Shown: positions 13,455-27,900 of the stretch, one piece after another
Layout: every line of letters begins with the position of its first letter
Position numbering within the stretch: the first letter of the stretch is position 1
Assembly: GCF_017654505.1 (NCBI RefSeq)
Contig: NC_054565.1
Location: forward strand, 5,494,881 to 5,558,880
Direction of reading: 5' to 3'
Source of the DNA: Polyodon spathula
Lineage: Eukaryota > Chordata > Actinopteri > Acipenseriformes > Polyodontidae
Length of the DNA: 64,000 nucleotides
Position numbers and translations under genes: made by a program
Notes under the pieces: generated by a model
The model's input: only the letters and a program-made list of their open reading frames with translations
The model's database searches: none
What the model was told of the DNA's origin: nothing

Positions 13455-15223
13455 GTAATTTTGCTACAGAGACAGAACACCCTGGGTGAGCAATCCATTT
13501 TGAATGTCCTCTGTGTATATGTTCACTGCAGAACCTGACAGAGTTCAACACGGCACACAACAAGCGAATCTCCACCCTGACCATCGAGGAGGGCAACCTG
13601 GACATCCAGCGACCGAAACGCAAACGGAGGAGCTCCAGAGTGATCTTCAGCGACGAGGAAGAGATCATCAACCCGGGTACTGCTTCAGTCATAGTACCCT
13701 GGGGACTTTAAGCATCCTGGTCACTTCAGTATAGCATGCACAATCATGTGTAACCTCCGAGTGCAGCTGGGGTACCCGTGGAACCATGAGCCTTCCCCCT
13801 GCAGCACTGCCCTTGTAGTGGATATAACAGAGCACATTTGTTCAGGACTGTGGTATTTCTCACACAGCTAAAAGCAGGGTGTGGCATGGAGACAGGCTTC
13901 ACTCTGGAGTGCACAAGGTACTTGGAGGTTACGTGATTCTGGGAGCTCTATTGAGGCTACAAGGGTGCTTTAAACTTGTCACCAGGACGTGACGACTGAA
14001 CAAACAGTGATACAAAATGGAGCTTAACAACTATATTAGTTAACATAACAGATATTCCACATCCTTACCATGTTCTTTAGACATAACCTTTTTCATGCTG
14101 AAATTCAGTAGTGCCCCAAAGGTTTTGTTTAAGCGAATCCCTGTGTGTGGCTTTGGGGCTGTGATATAAGGACAGCATCACTTTTAGGTAGTGTGAGCTG
14201 CAAAGGATTGAATACAGTGGTCAGTGCTCTGCTAGTGCTAGCAGAGTTCTACCAAGTCGGCGAAGCAGAGCACTCCACCGCTGCAGTGTGTGTAATGTTG
14301 AACCTCTGGTTTGATTTTCCTTCTGTTCTTGCAGAGGATGTGGATCCCTCAGTTGGTCGTTTCAGAAACATGATCCAAACAGCTGTTGTTCCAATAAAGG
14401 TGAGTGTGTGACACCTTTCAATGTTGTCAATGATCCAAGGCAGTAGATAACTGCACTTTTACAAATGGAAAGATAGATAAAGTACAGTGCATTTAAGTTA
14501 TTGTATTTATTAGTGTGGGCTTCTATTTTAATTGCCTTAACAGCAGATTTTTTTTCTTCATGAAACTCATAATGAGATGCTTTTATTTGAGTGATTTCAG
14601 GATAAGTGGTGTAACTGTTACTGCGTTGTATACAGTAAATCGCACAATTAGTTTGATTTAAATGGACATCGGAGAATTAGCTTTTAATGAATGGCACTCT
14701 TAATAAAGGAGGCCAATTAATAGTATCTAAAAAGCAGATAATCTTTAACTTTGTACTTATCCTTTGCTGTTCAGTCCTAAAGTAACTTCCTAACTAACCA
14801 GTATAATTGGTGAGTGATGTATAGTACCTGCCTGACTGCTTTCTCTTCACTCTGCAGAAGAAGAAGCTGGAAGGGCATGGCACGCTGGGGCTGGAGGAGT
14901 CGGTGGCCCGGCGCGTGCAGAACTTCCCCTTCAGCGCGGGGCTGTATGGAGACCTGCCCCCCACCAGCCACGAGGCAGGGGGGCACTCCCATGGGGCTCA
15001 CGGGGGGGCCACCATCCTGGGGGGGGGGCTCCCCCTGCCATTCCCCAACCTTGCCCCCGACGTGGACCTGACCCCGGCCTCCGTCCCGCCCACCGTCACC
15101 CTGAACCCCACCCCAACCCCCGGGGCCGGCTTCCCCTCGGAGGCACTCAACGAGCCCAAGAAGAAGAAATACGCCAAGGAAGCCTGGCCGGGCAAGAAGC
15201 CAACCCCCTCCTTGCTCATCTGA
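6151..15223 (+). CDS. ppp1r8: PPP1R8 / NIPP1, nuclear inhibitor of protein phosphatase 1 (7 coding exons)
   Basis: The coding exons are 6151-6200, 8643-8703, 12018-12171, 12622-12839, 13532-13676, 14335-14399 and 14858-15223. All introns are GT-AG and the frame holds throughout, giving 352 residues against 351 in human. NIPP1 is a nuclear scaffold that binds and restrains PP1 and recruits phosphorylated partners in splicing and chromatin control. The protein starts MAANENAASPLFDCPTW. An FHA domain follows at about residues 45-105, with GR51 and S66-R67-V-H69 in the phosphothreonine-binding loops. The PP1-docking RVxF motif is RVIF (197-200) after a basic stretch, where human has RVTF. The conserved end is KKKKYAKEAWPGKKPTPSLLI trimmed here to its core KYAKEAWPGKK, then TGA. 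Exon 7 is markedly GC-rich, with runs of G that encode extra glycines. The exon count and intron phases agree with the human gene as I know it. Confidence 0.97.
7042..7149. repeat. short foldback (MITE-like) element in PPP1R8 intron 1
   Basis: The terminal inverted repeat GGCACTGGA (7042-7050) pairs with TCCAGTGCC (7141-7149). A second matching pair lies inside, GGGGTGCTG against CAGCACCCC. At 108 bases with no coding potential, it is a probable non-autonomous DNA transposon relic. Confidence 0.6.
8207..8278 (-). repeat. R2 inverted-repeat element, short copy
   Basis: The ends CAGGGATGG and CCATCCCTG are exact inverted repeats. The internal block CAGGAATGGATCAAAC is the reverse complement of a block in the fuller copy at 55133-55316. 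It is a 72-base, internally deleted member of that family, inside PPP1R8 intron 1. Confidence 0.6.
9655..10325 (-). mobile_element. L2-type LINE 3' fragment, antisense in PPP1R8 intron 2
   Basis: Read on the minus strand, the left end gives the common fish LINE tail (GTAAGTCACCTTGGATAAAG, then GGCGTCTGCCAAATAAATAA). Further in, near 10200-10260, the minus strand encodes ISSAKNLGVIVN, the LGV block that follows the palm of L2/Rex-type reverse transcriptases. Frameshifts scatter the rest of the C-terminal domain. It is truncated and dead, and inserted opposite to the host gene. Confidence 0.7.
12971..13072 (+). repeat. R2 inverted-repeat element, left-half copy
   Basis: It starts with AGGGATGGAAATAAGACTCC and continues through CATTCCTTCATGTTTTTACT, GAGTTTAATAAGACACA and TTGTGGCTAAT. 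These are in the same order as the copy at 55133-55316. The right half is absent. It lies in PPP1R8 intron 4. Confidence 0.65.
13417..13449 (+). repeat. poly(T) tract in PPP1R8 intron 4
   Basis: An uninterrupted run of about 33 T bases, 83 bases upstream of the exon 5 acceptor. It is likely length-polymorphic and error-prone in sequencing. Confidence 0.9.
13878..14030 (+). repeat. dispersed repeat family R3, copy 1
   Basis: It shares ordered blocks with 34268-34428: GTGTGG, CACTCTGG.GTGCAC, CTTGGAG, CTTTAAACTT and CCAGGA.GTGACGACTGAA, then a GATACA block. Both copies are intronic in plus-strand genes and in the same orientation. No coding capacity and no known class. Confidence 0.6.
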
Positions 15224-15830
15224 CAGGGGCTCTGGACTGTATGCCGTCAGGGGGGCCCTTGCTCTGTGCTTGTTTGTTTGTTTTTTTTTTATCTGGGAGG
15301 GGTGGGTGAGGTAGCAGGGTTATGAAGAGGTATGGCAGCTTGAAAGTTTGAATAGCAGTAGTTTCATTGACCAAAAACATAGTGTGTTGTCACAGTGATT
15401 ACAATACAGCTCCCGTTGCATAGTAGTGTGAAGCCAATCCAGGTTCTACCACAGGCTTGCAGTCACAAACACAGGTCCACAGTAAAACCTGAAATGGTCT
15501 GAGCTGCTAATTCAGAAAATACAAAGCAAATACAAACCATTTGTGACAGATCAATTTTATACAATGTATAATTGGGGGTCTGCTACACCCCTACACAATA
15601 TAATATATATTTTTTTAATACAGTGCGTCTTTATTGGACCAAAGGGAGACGCAATATGTATGCAAACTATCAGTTGGTGGTATACTGTTACCATTGGAAC
15701 AGAACGTTTTTCTGCTATCGTCCACGTAAAATGTCTTTGTTTCTTCTTAAAGTACATTTGTCCTGATGAAGAGACCTATTCTGTAATCCAGAAACGCCGT
15801 GTAGACCCCAGATGAATGCAATAATAAAAT
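15224..15830 (+). other. PPP1R8 3' UTR candidate
   Basis: Non-coding sequence after the stop codon. The first canonical AATAAA is at 15823-15828. It sits at the end of a probable repeat with a CTGATGA...GAAAC core, so the true polyadenylation site could be this one or one further on. Confidence 0.45.
15763..15795 (+). repeat. hammerhead-like core of a Penelope-type repeat
   Basis: CTGATGA (15763-15769) and GAAAC (15791-15795) are spaced as in the conserved core of hammerhead ribozymes, which are known in the terminal repeats of Penelope-like retroelements. The intervening stem II region does not pair well, so this looks decayed. The class assignment is inference. Confidence 0.3.
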
Positions 15831-18612
15831 GTCCAGAAACGAACCTGCAATAGTGCAGTCACAGTAAGCCCACACACACCCACATACTCACTCCCACACT
15901 GTCTTCATCGTCCTGTAAATCCACACCTTTTTCCGTGGTGTGCAGGGCTGCAGCTGAGAGGGGTTGGAGACACAACACAGGTGAATCCCCCCCCCCACAC
16001 CTCTCCAGGCATGCTGATGTCTTGGGTGAACAGCGTGACTCACATGGGTGTTGGCTAGTGCTCACTGAGGAGAGCTGAAGCAGAATGATTGCTTTGTGCA
16101 TTTCTGGTTTGATCACATCGACTCTGCCTTTGTATAATCACTGACTGGCAGCAGAATACATTTGTTTGCATTTGCAGATTTGCTCTGCCAGAGTATCATC
16201 ATGATTAACAGTTTATTGAGGTTCTGCAGAATTTAAAATGGTTGAACTCTGCAGTGGTACATTGTTTTATCCACTTTTAGGCTTATTTATTTATTTTAAT
16301 TTTATATTTGTGCACACGAGTAGGGTAGATGCTGCCAGATGCCTTTACATTTTTTTTATGTTTTCATTTTGTATTTGAAGGAATTGTTAATGAAATCAAT
16401 GAAATGACCGGGCAAACGATATGTTTACTGCAAGTCTCTGAGTTCTCCACTACTCCATAATTGTTCTTCCTTCAAACCTCTTGAGACCATTTTGTGTTGA
16501 ATTCTGTCCTTACAGAATCCCTCCTTGTCTTGTTAGACATGGACCCACATGACTGTCCAGTGGTGTGGCTTGCTGATCGGACAGGGATGGTTACAGTTTT
16601 TCAGCATACAAACGAGATCTTGTTGACCATACAGTTTGTTTACATTCCCTAGAGGTTGGTAATCTGCAGACAAATCTGCTTCCAATTTAAAAAAACTAAA
16701 CAGGCATGTTACTGCTGAATCTGCTATAGAGAGAGAGACCACGGGTACAGTCTGTTTTTGTATTTTAAAAGAAATGCCTACAGATTTCACCGTGAAAGCC
16801 TCAGTTCAAGAATATTGAATTTCTGAACTGTTTTTTAATCTGTAAGGAGCATTGCATCTTGTGATTCTCAGTCACTTTTTCATGCATTCCAAGGGGTCAC
16901 TTGCTACTTAAGCTAATCGTTAAGGTTGTAAAAGTTTTTTGTCAAATAGGAAAAAATAAATTACAACTGCAGGAACAGTCTGAAAATAAGGTATTCAAAA
17001 CCTGGAAACACTAATTCATTGGTCAAACCATAAATATACTTTCATTTCTTTAACACTTCTTGCAGTTATCAATATTTATTAAAAGAAAAAGACACCAAGG
17101 TGTTAGTGTTAAAATTAGTTAGGAGCAACACACTGTAGCTTTTTAGCTTCCACAGCGTTTTTCTTTTGAGTTATGCAGACTTTGCAGTAGAGAAGTAGCT
17201 TTGGTGAGACTGCGTTGGTGTGACCAGTACACTTCCAGGCTCAGCCACTAGATGGAATTGCTAACAAGGTCGCAGTCTATAGCCAGCCCTGTTGATCACT
17301 GCATGTTTGAGGACACAGAGGTCGTGTCCTCGGGTTCAGTGCTGATGCTCATGTACAAATTCTGGTAAAGTACAAAAGACTCCTTAATTTTCTCTGTTGG
17401 TTTGCTGTGTAACACATATTTGCAGGTTGAATAGTAAATACCAAGCAGTCATTAACACTGCAGCTATAGCCTGAACCCAAAGTTTGCCCTCTGTAGAATG
17501 GCATCTCTGGTTACGAAGCTGTGTGCGCTTTCATGGTTAGCTGCCATTTTATATATATTGTAAACCAGGAGTCGCTCTCTGCAGTTGCCCCTTTTAAAAG
17601 TAGACACAGGACTTGAATTTTCACCTTACGTGCTAATTTTAAATAAACGGAAACAAAACCTAGCTGTCCTCGTGCAGTAACTGAACAGACCAGGAGCCTA
17701 ATGTAAAACAGGACAGCTGAGCTGTTTTTCTATTAAAACAAACACACAACAAAAACACAGTTTTTAACAAGTAACAAAAACTACACACAGTACCTTTTTT
17801 TTTTTCTTTTCTTGATATGCTTGAGCACACAATCAAGCGGACTTTTCACACAGCAGACTGACTGCTTTCCTTAAATACCACACACACACACACACCTGGC
17901 TGCTGCTGGGGGAGGCGGAGGGGTTTGTCAGCTCAGTAGCTCCTGTATTTGGTCAGTGAAATTCTGAGATGGGCTTTTGGGAGGACATCACTTTTTATTG
18001 CTGTGAATAGGCAGGGTGATTTATATAAGCTTTGTACAGGTATTTGTACAGTTGTGTAACAGGTCTTTTTTCACACATACTATTCACGCTTTTAACCTGT
18101 AACCTGTACTTCATTGTAAATTAAAAGCAAACTCTGAATTTTGTCACAAAAACAAACTCTTGGTCCTGTGATTTGTGAGTAAGTGTTTGTGATTCGTGTT
18201 CTCAATTGAAAGTGTGCTGAGTTATTCACCAGTCCCCTTGGCAGGCTATCTGTGATCCAGCAAGAGCTGGACCATGATGGGCCTACCCACCCCTCACTAT
18301 AAAACAACACGAAGAACCTAGCCAAAGAACTAAGGCTTTAAAATACATGTGCTTCCTATTGGTAGCATCAACTGTACTGTACAACCTTGGTTAGGGTCAC
18401 CTTGGTTAAAAAAAACACCACAATTAAGACAACTTTTTTTTAACAGTCCTGATTTTCTCCTCTTGACACCTATGTAGTTACTTCTCTATAAAACCATATT
18501 GATGTCAATCTGGTTTTATTTGGGAGGAAAAAATAATACAACTGAAAATTGTACCATCAGAGGGGAGCTGTTAAAAGGTTGTCATGCTAATAAATTGATT
18601 TCAAAACACTAA
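15831..18612. other. gene-free region downstream of PPP1R8
   Basis: AT-rich sequence with short homopolymers, a (CA)n near 17880-17895 and a CCACTAGATGG CTCF-like box near 17244. I see no gene. Confidence 0.4.
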
Positions 18613-18613
18613 G

Positions 18614-18716
18614 GGCTGGTTTCACAGATGCTGATTAGCACTACTCTTGGGTGACCTTACCTAAAATAGCAACTGGGGGTCCAAGATTAGTGCTAACTGA
18701 GGTCGTGAAACCTGCC
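18614..18716. repeat. short foldback element (GGTTTCAC ends)
   Basis: The left arm GGCTGGTTTCAC (18614-18625) pairs with GTGAAACCTGCC (18705-18716). A second pair lies inside, GATTAGCACTA against TTAGTGCTAA. At 103 bases it is a MITE-like, non-coding relic. No convincing target-site duplication is visible. Confidence 0.65.
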
Positions 18717-21261
<2,545 letters not shown>

Positions 21262-21499
21262 ACACAAACACACAATTAATAAGGCTTAGAAATGACAATC
21301 TCAGAATTCAACTTTACAAATTTTACCATTTACATTTTTTGGATGCTTTCCTATTTTAGAGTCTATACATTCACACACTCCTATATAATACTGAACACAC
21401 ACATACATACGTGTGTGTGTGTTTACATACAGTATAGAGGTATAACTGCAGTGCACAGAAATAAAAGCAATGAAAAGTTGGGTTTTTTTGGGATGTAAC

Positions 21500-21601
21500 A
21501 AAAGGTTTAAATGATTACAAAATAATTTATTTCAGACAAAGCTCCTTTTCAGTTGTATGGAAAGAAAAGTAAACACAGTGCAGTGTTTTGGTCTGAAACG
21601 T

Positions 21602-21672
<71 letters not shown>

Positions 21673-21686
21673 CATTTAAACCTTTT
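21500..21686 (-). repeat. foldback module with (TA)n, Penelope-like
   Basis: Perfect 18-base inverted repeats (21500-21517 against 21669-21686, AAAAGGTTTAAATGATTA) enclose a block of about 85 bases and a (TA)n run at 21605-21670. The block is homologous to 24941-25064. On the minus strand it carries a CTGAAAA...GAAAT sequence resembling a decayed hammerhead core. Probably a fragment of a Penelope-like element. Confidence 0.6.
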
Positions 21687-22585
21687 CTATATACCCCCCT
21701 CCAAAAAAAAACACGAGTACAGTTTCTTTATAAATATCATTTAACACACATAGCCGAATGCTTTATTTATTTATTTAAACAACAAAAACCTTTTTCATTG
21801 GAATACATATCATTCATTCACATGCATTTCAAATAACAATAAACACAACAGCGTTTTTGCAATAACAGAATAAGCTACTGTAATAACATTACATTTCTTA
21901 ATAGCGAGTTAATATAACGCGTTAGAGTTTTAATTTGAGTAATAATATCACAGTTACTTTCCGTAAACATTATACGAGTGTTCTCGCTACATTATATGTT
22001 CTACATCTAAATGATGTGTTTAAACGAAACGTTGAACCTACGATTTGAAGAACTCAGATTGCACACGCAGTAAAAATGAGGACAGATCCAAAACCTTTTT
22101 TTTTCAAAGTTCATGTAGTTTAATACAGACAACAATGACCATAAGCCTTTGCCAAGATATCTGCTTTTTTTATTTTTTGTTTCCTGATACGGGCGAGTTA
22201 GAGATAAGTGTCACTATTTTCATGTCTGCTTTATATTGAAAGACTATCTCAATTAAAGTAAATGATTAAGTGCTGTTGGTTTTGTGAACTGTTATAATGA
22301 AGCTAGCAAATTGCAATATTTAGTTTGATTTTACCGTGTTAATTTGTTTTGTACATTAATATCCTCCGTAGCTAATGAGAATGCTGTGAGGAGTGCGAAT
22401 GCGTGCTGGAGATGTTCTGGAGTGCGCAACGAGCCCTACTGTGCTACCGTCTTATTGTTATTTACTGTTTTAATTGTAACACAGTTTAGAACATATAAAC
22501 GAATAACGACTAATACATTACATTTTATCAGTAACTACCCCAAAACTGCCGGTTCTGTTTTCTCTTCCAGCACACGTGTGACTAA

Positions 22586-24838
22586 ATGGATCAGAGCCCT
22601 GCCGCTGTTGTTCTCGCCATAGTACTGTGTCTGTGTTCAGCGGGGACCCACCCTCTAGCAGGTAGCCAATCTTCTCTTACAGATACTGAGAACAAATACT
22701 CCGTTTTAAACGCTATTAACATAGACATTTATACCAGACCTGAAAACACTGAAGATTATTTGAATTAAGATTTCGTATTCGGTCACAAATGCCGTTGCTC
22801 TGCATTGTCATAGAAGAACACCAGGTGTACCTGGAAGCGAACAATATGAGAATAATTGTTAGTTTTGAATGTTTGTATCTTTAAAAGGCTTTTTTCATTG
22901 TAATGTGATTTTACACGGGACGTTTTGTGTATTTCCTCCGTCGTGCATTTAAACACCGTGACATCTGGTCTTAACAGACACTTCAATGAAACTACAGTAG
23001 TGTTAATATTATAATCTAACTATATACACCAATCTGTTTAAGAAGACGGTGTACAGTATACTACAGCAGGACGCTATTAGCATATACACATCTGCTGTTA
23101 AAAACACGCTTTTAAAAACAGATACATTACGCGTTTCTTTTTTTATAGTGAGTAGACCACTTATTTGCAGTACTAGTATTTATCGGGTGATGCTATGTAG
23201 ACGACACTAATGTATTATTTATTGAAGGAACCCCACATCAAACAACAGTTCATCAAGGACAGTGTTATAATGAAAAGACACGGCGTCCCGAACAGAGCCA
23301 CACTGTCTGTTTGATAACCCTCTACTGTGCAGCGATAAACCACAGCTGAGTTTCATGAACGATTGTCAGAGCTCAGGGAATCCGGCTGGATGTTGATCCC
23401 CCTCTTTTATTTTTAGTGGGAATCTCGGCGTGACCACAGACCAAAGTGCTGCGTGCAATCCAGCGGGTTCTCTGGTGCTTTAAAATGCTCCAATAAGGCC
23501 CAGCTGTGCTCATCCCAGCTCGGAGAGGTTGATAAAATCGTCATTAATGGTTACTTTGCAGGGAGCCCATTGCTATATAAGCAGTAGTAGATAAGGAGGG
23601 CTTTGGAATGAAATGGATAGCAGTGGCACTTGAAATAAATTGCTACCGGCTGTTAATATCCTCACTATTAATAGTGATTCTATATTTGTGGGAGTTTAGC
23701 GCTCTGTATGAGTCTGGTGTTCTCCACCTCTGCTAGACTGTTTATTTTGAATGGGTTTCCGAAACCCATGGAAACTTGTGGCAACATTAAAAGGCTTCAC
23801 CTGGAATTAATTGCATTCTATCAGACTTTTCATCGGGTAAGCGCCACTGTGGTGCAGCCCACTATGATGCAGCCTAGGACATATTATCTATTAAATATTA
23901 AATCTGTTGTTATGTGACTAATACATGTTGCAGATTATGGGTATGGATATTAGCTTTATTTAGTGATTCTTTTGTATTTCTTTCTTTGTTGTGGAAATGG
24001 TTTCTATTATCTAGAATATCTTTATACTCAATGAGTCTCAGACACTGTATTCTTCAATTATTTAATTTTAATTCTCTTTCCCAAATTATAATTTTCTGAT
24101 GAAAGGTATATGTTGCAAATCAATGTGTTCATATCGCTACAGACACGAGTTTGATTAAGAATTGGACTGTTTAAATGTAACGGTGTGTTTTGTAATTGTA
24201 TTAATAATACCATTTTCAGAGGGGGTATAACATTTTAAATGCATAAAACTAGAACCGCACACGCTGAATGATTGGGGTTCAGGATAGTGTCATCCTCGCC
24301 TTATAATTATGAAATGATCGCATTCCTCTCTGATTTTTTATTATCACACATTGCTTATGTATTAATAACAATTCGATTTATTATATATATAAATCAAGGG
24401 GAAGCTAAATTTTGTGATTATTTAACAATAGGTAATTGTATATCATGTCTTGTTACTGGTAATATATTGCATGTTAATCATTCAAAACTTCTCTGTTGAT
24501 TAGAAAACTTTTTTTCTCCTTATCGTTTTTCATAGTTGCCAACAAATAATTCAACCTGCTATTTGAGTTTCTTTGTTTTTCTTCTTGTTAATCTTTCTGT
24601 CCATTTTTGGCCAATATCTTGTAGTCACGCTTTGTTAATGATACTTTCTGTCCATTTTTGGCCAATATCTTTATAGATCAACTTTGTTAATAAAAATATT
24701 GGTCCTGTAAGTTTTATTATTGCATCTTCATATGTTTTCATTATAAAACATTACGAAATTAATTCAGCTGTATGACCATCATTAATAATTCGATATACTA
24801 TAATCATTATATGTTAAGAGTAATATACTCCTGATTAA

Positions 24839-24926
<88 letters not shown>

Positions 24927-27900
24927 ATTTGTAATGTATAAAAACGGTTTAAATTATTAAAAAAATAAATTTCAGGATGTTAGGGACAAAAGCCCTTCTT
25001 CAGCTGTGTAGAAAGTAAAGTGAAATTATATACGTACAGTGTATATGTGTTACTGTAAACGTCTCAATAGTGGCACATTTGAAGACTTTCTGGTAAATGT
25101 CCGAAGTAAACATGATAAGGCTTTACTTTGGAAATTTACCAGTGAATCTCAAGAATAACCAAGTGCCGTTGGCGCATGGCCGAATGTTTCGCTTTCGCGC
25201 ACTATAAGGCTTCAGGAGTCGTGTGTAACTCCTAGTGATACAAGAGTCTACTTTGCTGCAGTAAGTAAGCAAATATATCTATTCGGTGCCTGTAGTTCTT
25301 CATAATTTCCGACATTTAACACGATTTTTTTTTTTTTTACAATTGAAAATGAAATATTTCTTGTTTTAAATTCCCATGCAGATTTTCTAAATAAAGGGGA
25401 TTTAAAATCAAGCATATTTTCACTTTCTGACTATTATCAAAGAACAGACTTCAATTGGTCACATCACAAGCGAGAGGCTTGGAAAAGAACCCAGTAGTAT
25501 TCCGTGTTGAATAAATCTTCGCCCTTCACAGCATTTCATCACATAGATACATTAGCAAACTAATATGATACATTCAGTGGAAGTTTCATTAAATCAGCTT
25601 TTACTGTAAACTATAGAGCTGGTTAGCTCTTATTATAATCAAAGCCTGCCAGAAACTTCACGTGGGTTTCTCTGTCTCAAAACAAGTTTCACTTTTCAAA
25701 GACTTGAAGTACACTGGTTGATGATTTCTTTTTTTAGGTAATATTTTGTTTAATTTATGTTTGTACAGGAACAGTGCGCTATGCTCAGACGGGAGATACC
25801 GTTGTCCTGCCTTGCAGAAATGCTTCTACGAGGTTCAGAAAATCGATAAATTGGTATTACAACACAGCCTCTGGGACTCGCTCTACTTTATTCACTCTTC
25901 AAAGCTCTGGCATAATTCTAACTGGAGAAACAAAGCTTAAGGACAGGACAGAGATTGTGAGCAACTCATCTCTAAGGATACATGAATTGAAAAAAGATGA
26001 CTTTGGAACGTACACGTGTGATGTTTGCATTGACACAGGCCACTGCATTACAGAATCACGGATTTCCTTGCTTTTAAAAGGTGAGTTCGCGGCTTTGATA
26101 ACCATGAATGAAGACTCAGTTCAACCCTTTAGCTGCTGTTGAAATGTAACGGAGAATGCAGCAAAGGCATGTGATTTTCATAACAGCATTCGCAGTCTAC
26201 ACGACCTGTTGATTTGTCAGATTAATAATTAATACTGATGGCAGGAAATGTTCAGCCACGTTGTGAGTGCGTTCACTTCAATGCATTGTATTAGATGTTA
26301 TGTTTAATTGAGATGTATGGGTGCTGTTCATTCAGTCAGAGCTGCTTATTTATTAATGATGCTGATTTTGATCATTGAACAAAAAAAGTCATGTATTGCA
26401 TGGGTTGTTCAAAAAGAGCCCGGGGTAAGAACGCAGTTTAACTCTTTATTATAGAGCGTCCATCCGAACACATCTCACCAGGTCACATGCTTACAACCTG
26501 GAGTGAAGTTTGATACATTTCACCAATGAACACACTGCTAAATAACCACCACATTACTGTTTATGTCGAAAGTAGAAATATGTAGCAACGTTTTAAATAC
26601 TGTAGCGAGCGCGGGGAAAGACATTAGCTCGATATACGCTCTTTGCAAAGGAGCCGCCTGTCCGAGAAGTCCTGGGTTCGCGCCCGACATCCGCCTGTGT
26701 GTGGATTGCCTCTCTTTGTATGAGGCGCGTTAACCGAGATCGCAACAATACATTTGTTCCAACAATCACTAATAAACTACAAAAGGGGTAGGGTCTCGTT
26801 TTCATCTTGGCAAATTTGTCAACACCGGCCTGTAAGTCTAATGTTTTCTCGTAATAACCAAAAGATCGCACAATCTCTCATCCCCAGTAGCTGTTCTTTT
26901 TAGAGAAATTGATAGTCTGTTTCCAGTGTAAGTTTGCAAAAAAATATATATAATTAATGGTAAATGTACCACTTTCAATGTGACAATGTATCACTTTCTG
27001 ACATTGCACTGGTCAAGTTTTGGTATGCGTACCACATTCTGATGATGTACCACTTTCAAACACTACACCGGTACCAAACCCCAAAACGCACAGCACAGCC
27101 CTACACGAGCCTAAATCTCATTTGATAATCTATGGTACTTTTTCTTTACAACACGTATACTTAATTGTACATGGGTGCAGCAGAAATATTATCCACTAGA
27201 AACTGTCCCCAGGGCAACATCTAGTGGATATTCCAGCATGCTGCTAACTGGGCATCAGCAATATTGAGTTTCTTCCACAAGTGAATCCCTCCTTGTCGTC
27301 TCGCTGTGTTTCGTTTCTTCTGTTTTCCATCTGCTGTGGCAAACATATCCGACATTTCCCTTTGACTCTTCATGATAGCAATAATATTATATTATAGAAA
27401 CAGCACAATGCAATGCAATTCTGTGTTGTCAATATAAGCACTGGACAACAATGAACTATCAATCGCAACAGTTGACAACTTCATTCCGTTGACAACTTTA
27501 TTCGTTTGTGAAGAAAACTTCGACCATCGTATATGTGATTATGTGGAGTGGGGGGTCAAAAAACATGTCGCAACGTGTTTATACTGTCCTGCTGGGATAC
27601 GTGACTGTTCTCATTGATTCCTTCCTCAAATTGCTTTAGGGAAGTTACAGGTTGAAATGTACTGCAAATGTATTTATTTTGTTTATTTTATTTATTTTGT
27701 TTGTTGTATTTATTTTGTTTATTGTATTTATGTAAATTGTGTACTCTTAATGCACTAACACTGCCTAATATTTTTTGAAGACCGTGTGACAGGTTGGTCG
27801 AGTGGTGATGTCACAGACCAGGAAGTAACCACACATAGACAAGGTAATGCAGGTGAGTCGCAAATGCGGTAATTATGAACAAAACAAAACACTATTCACA

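Noticed and set aside
26640..26720. Functional tRNA gene
   Set aside because: A- and B-box-like words are present but no cloverleaf with proper stems could be formed.
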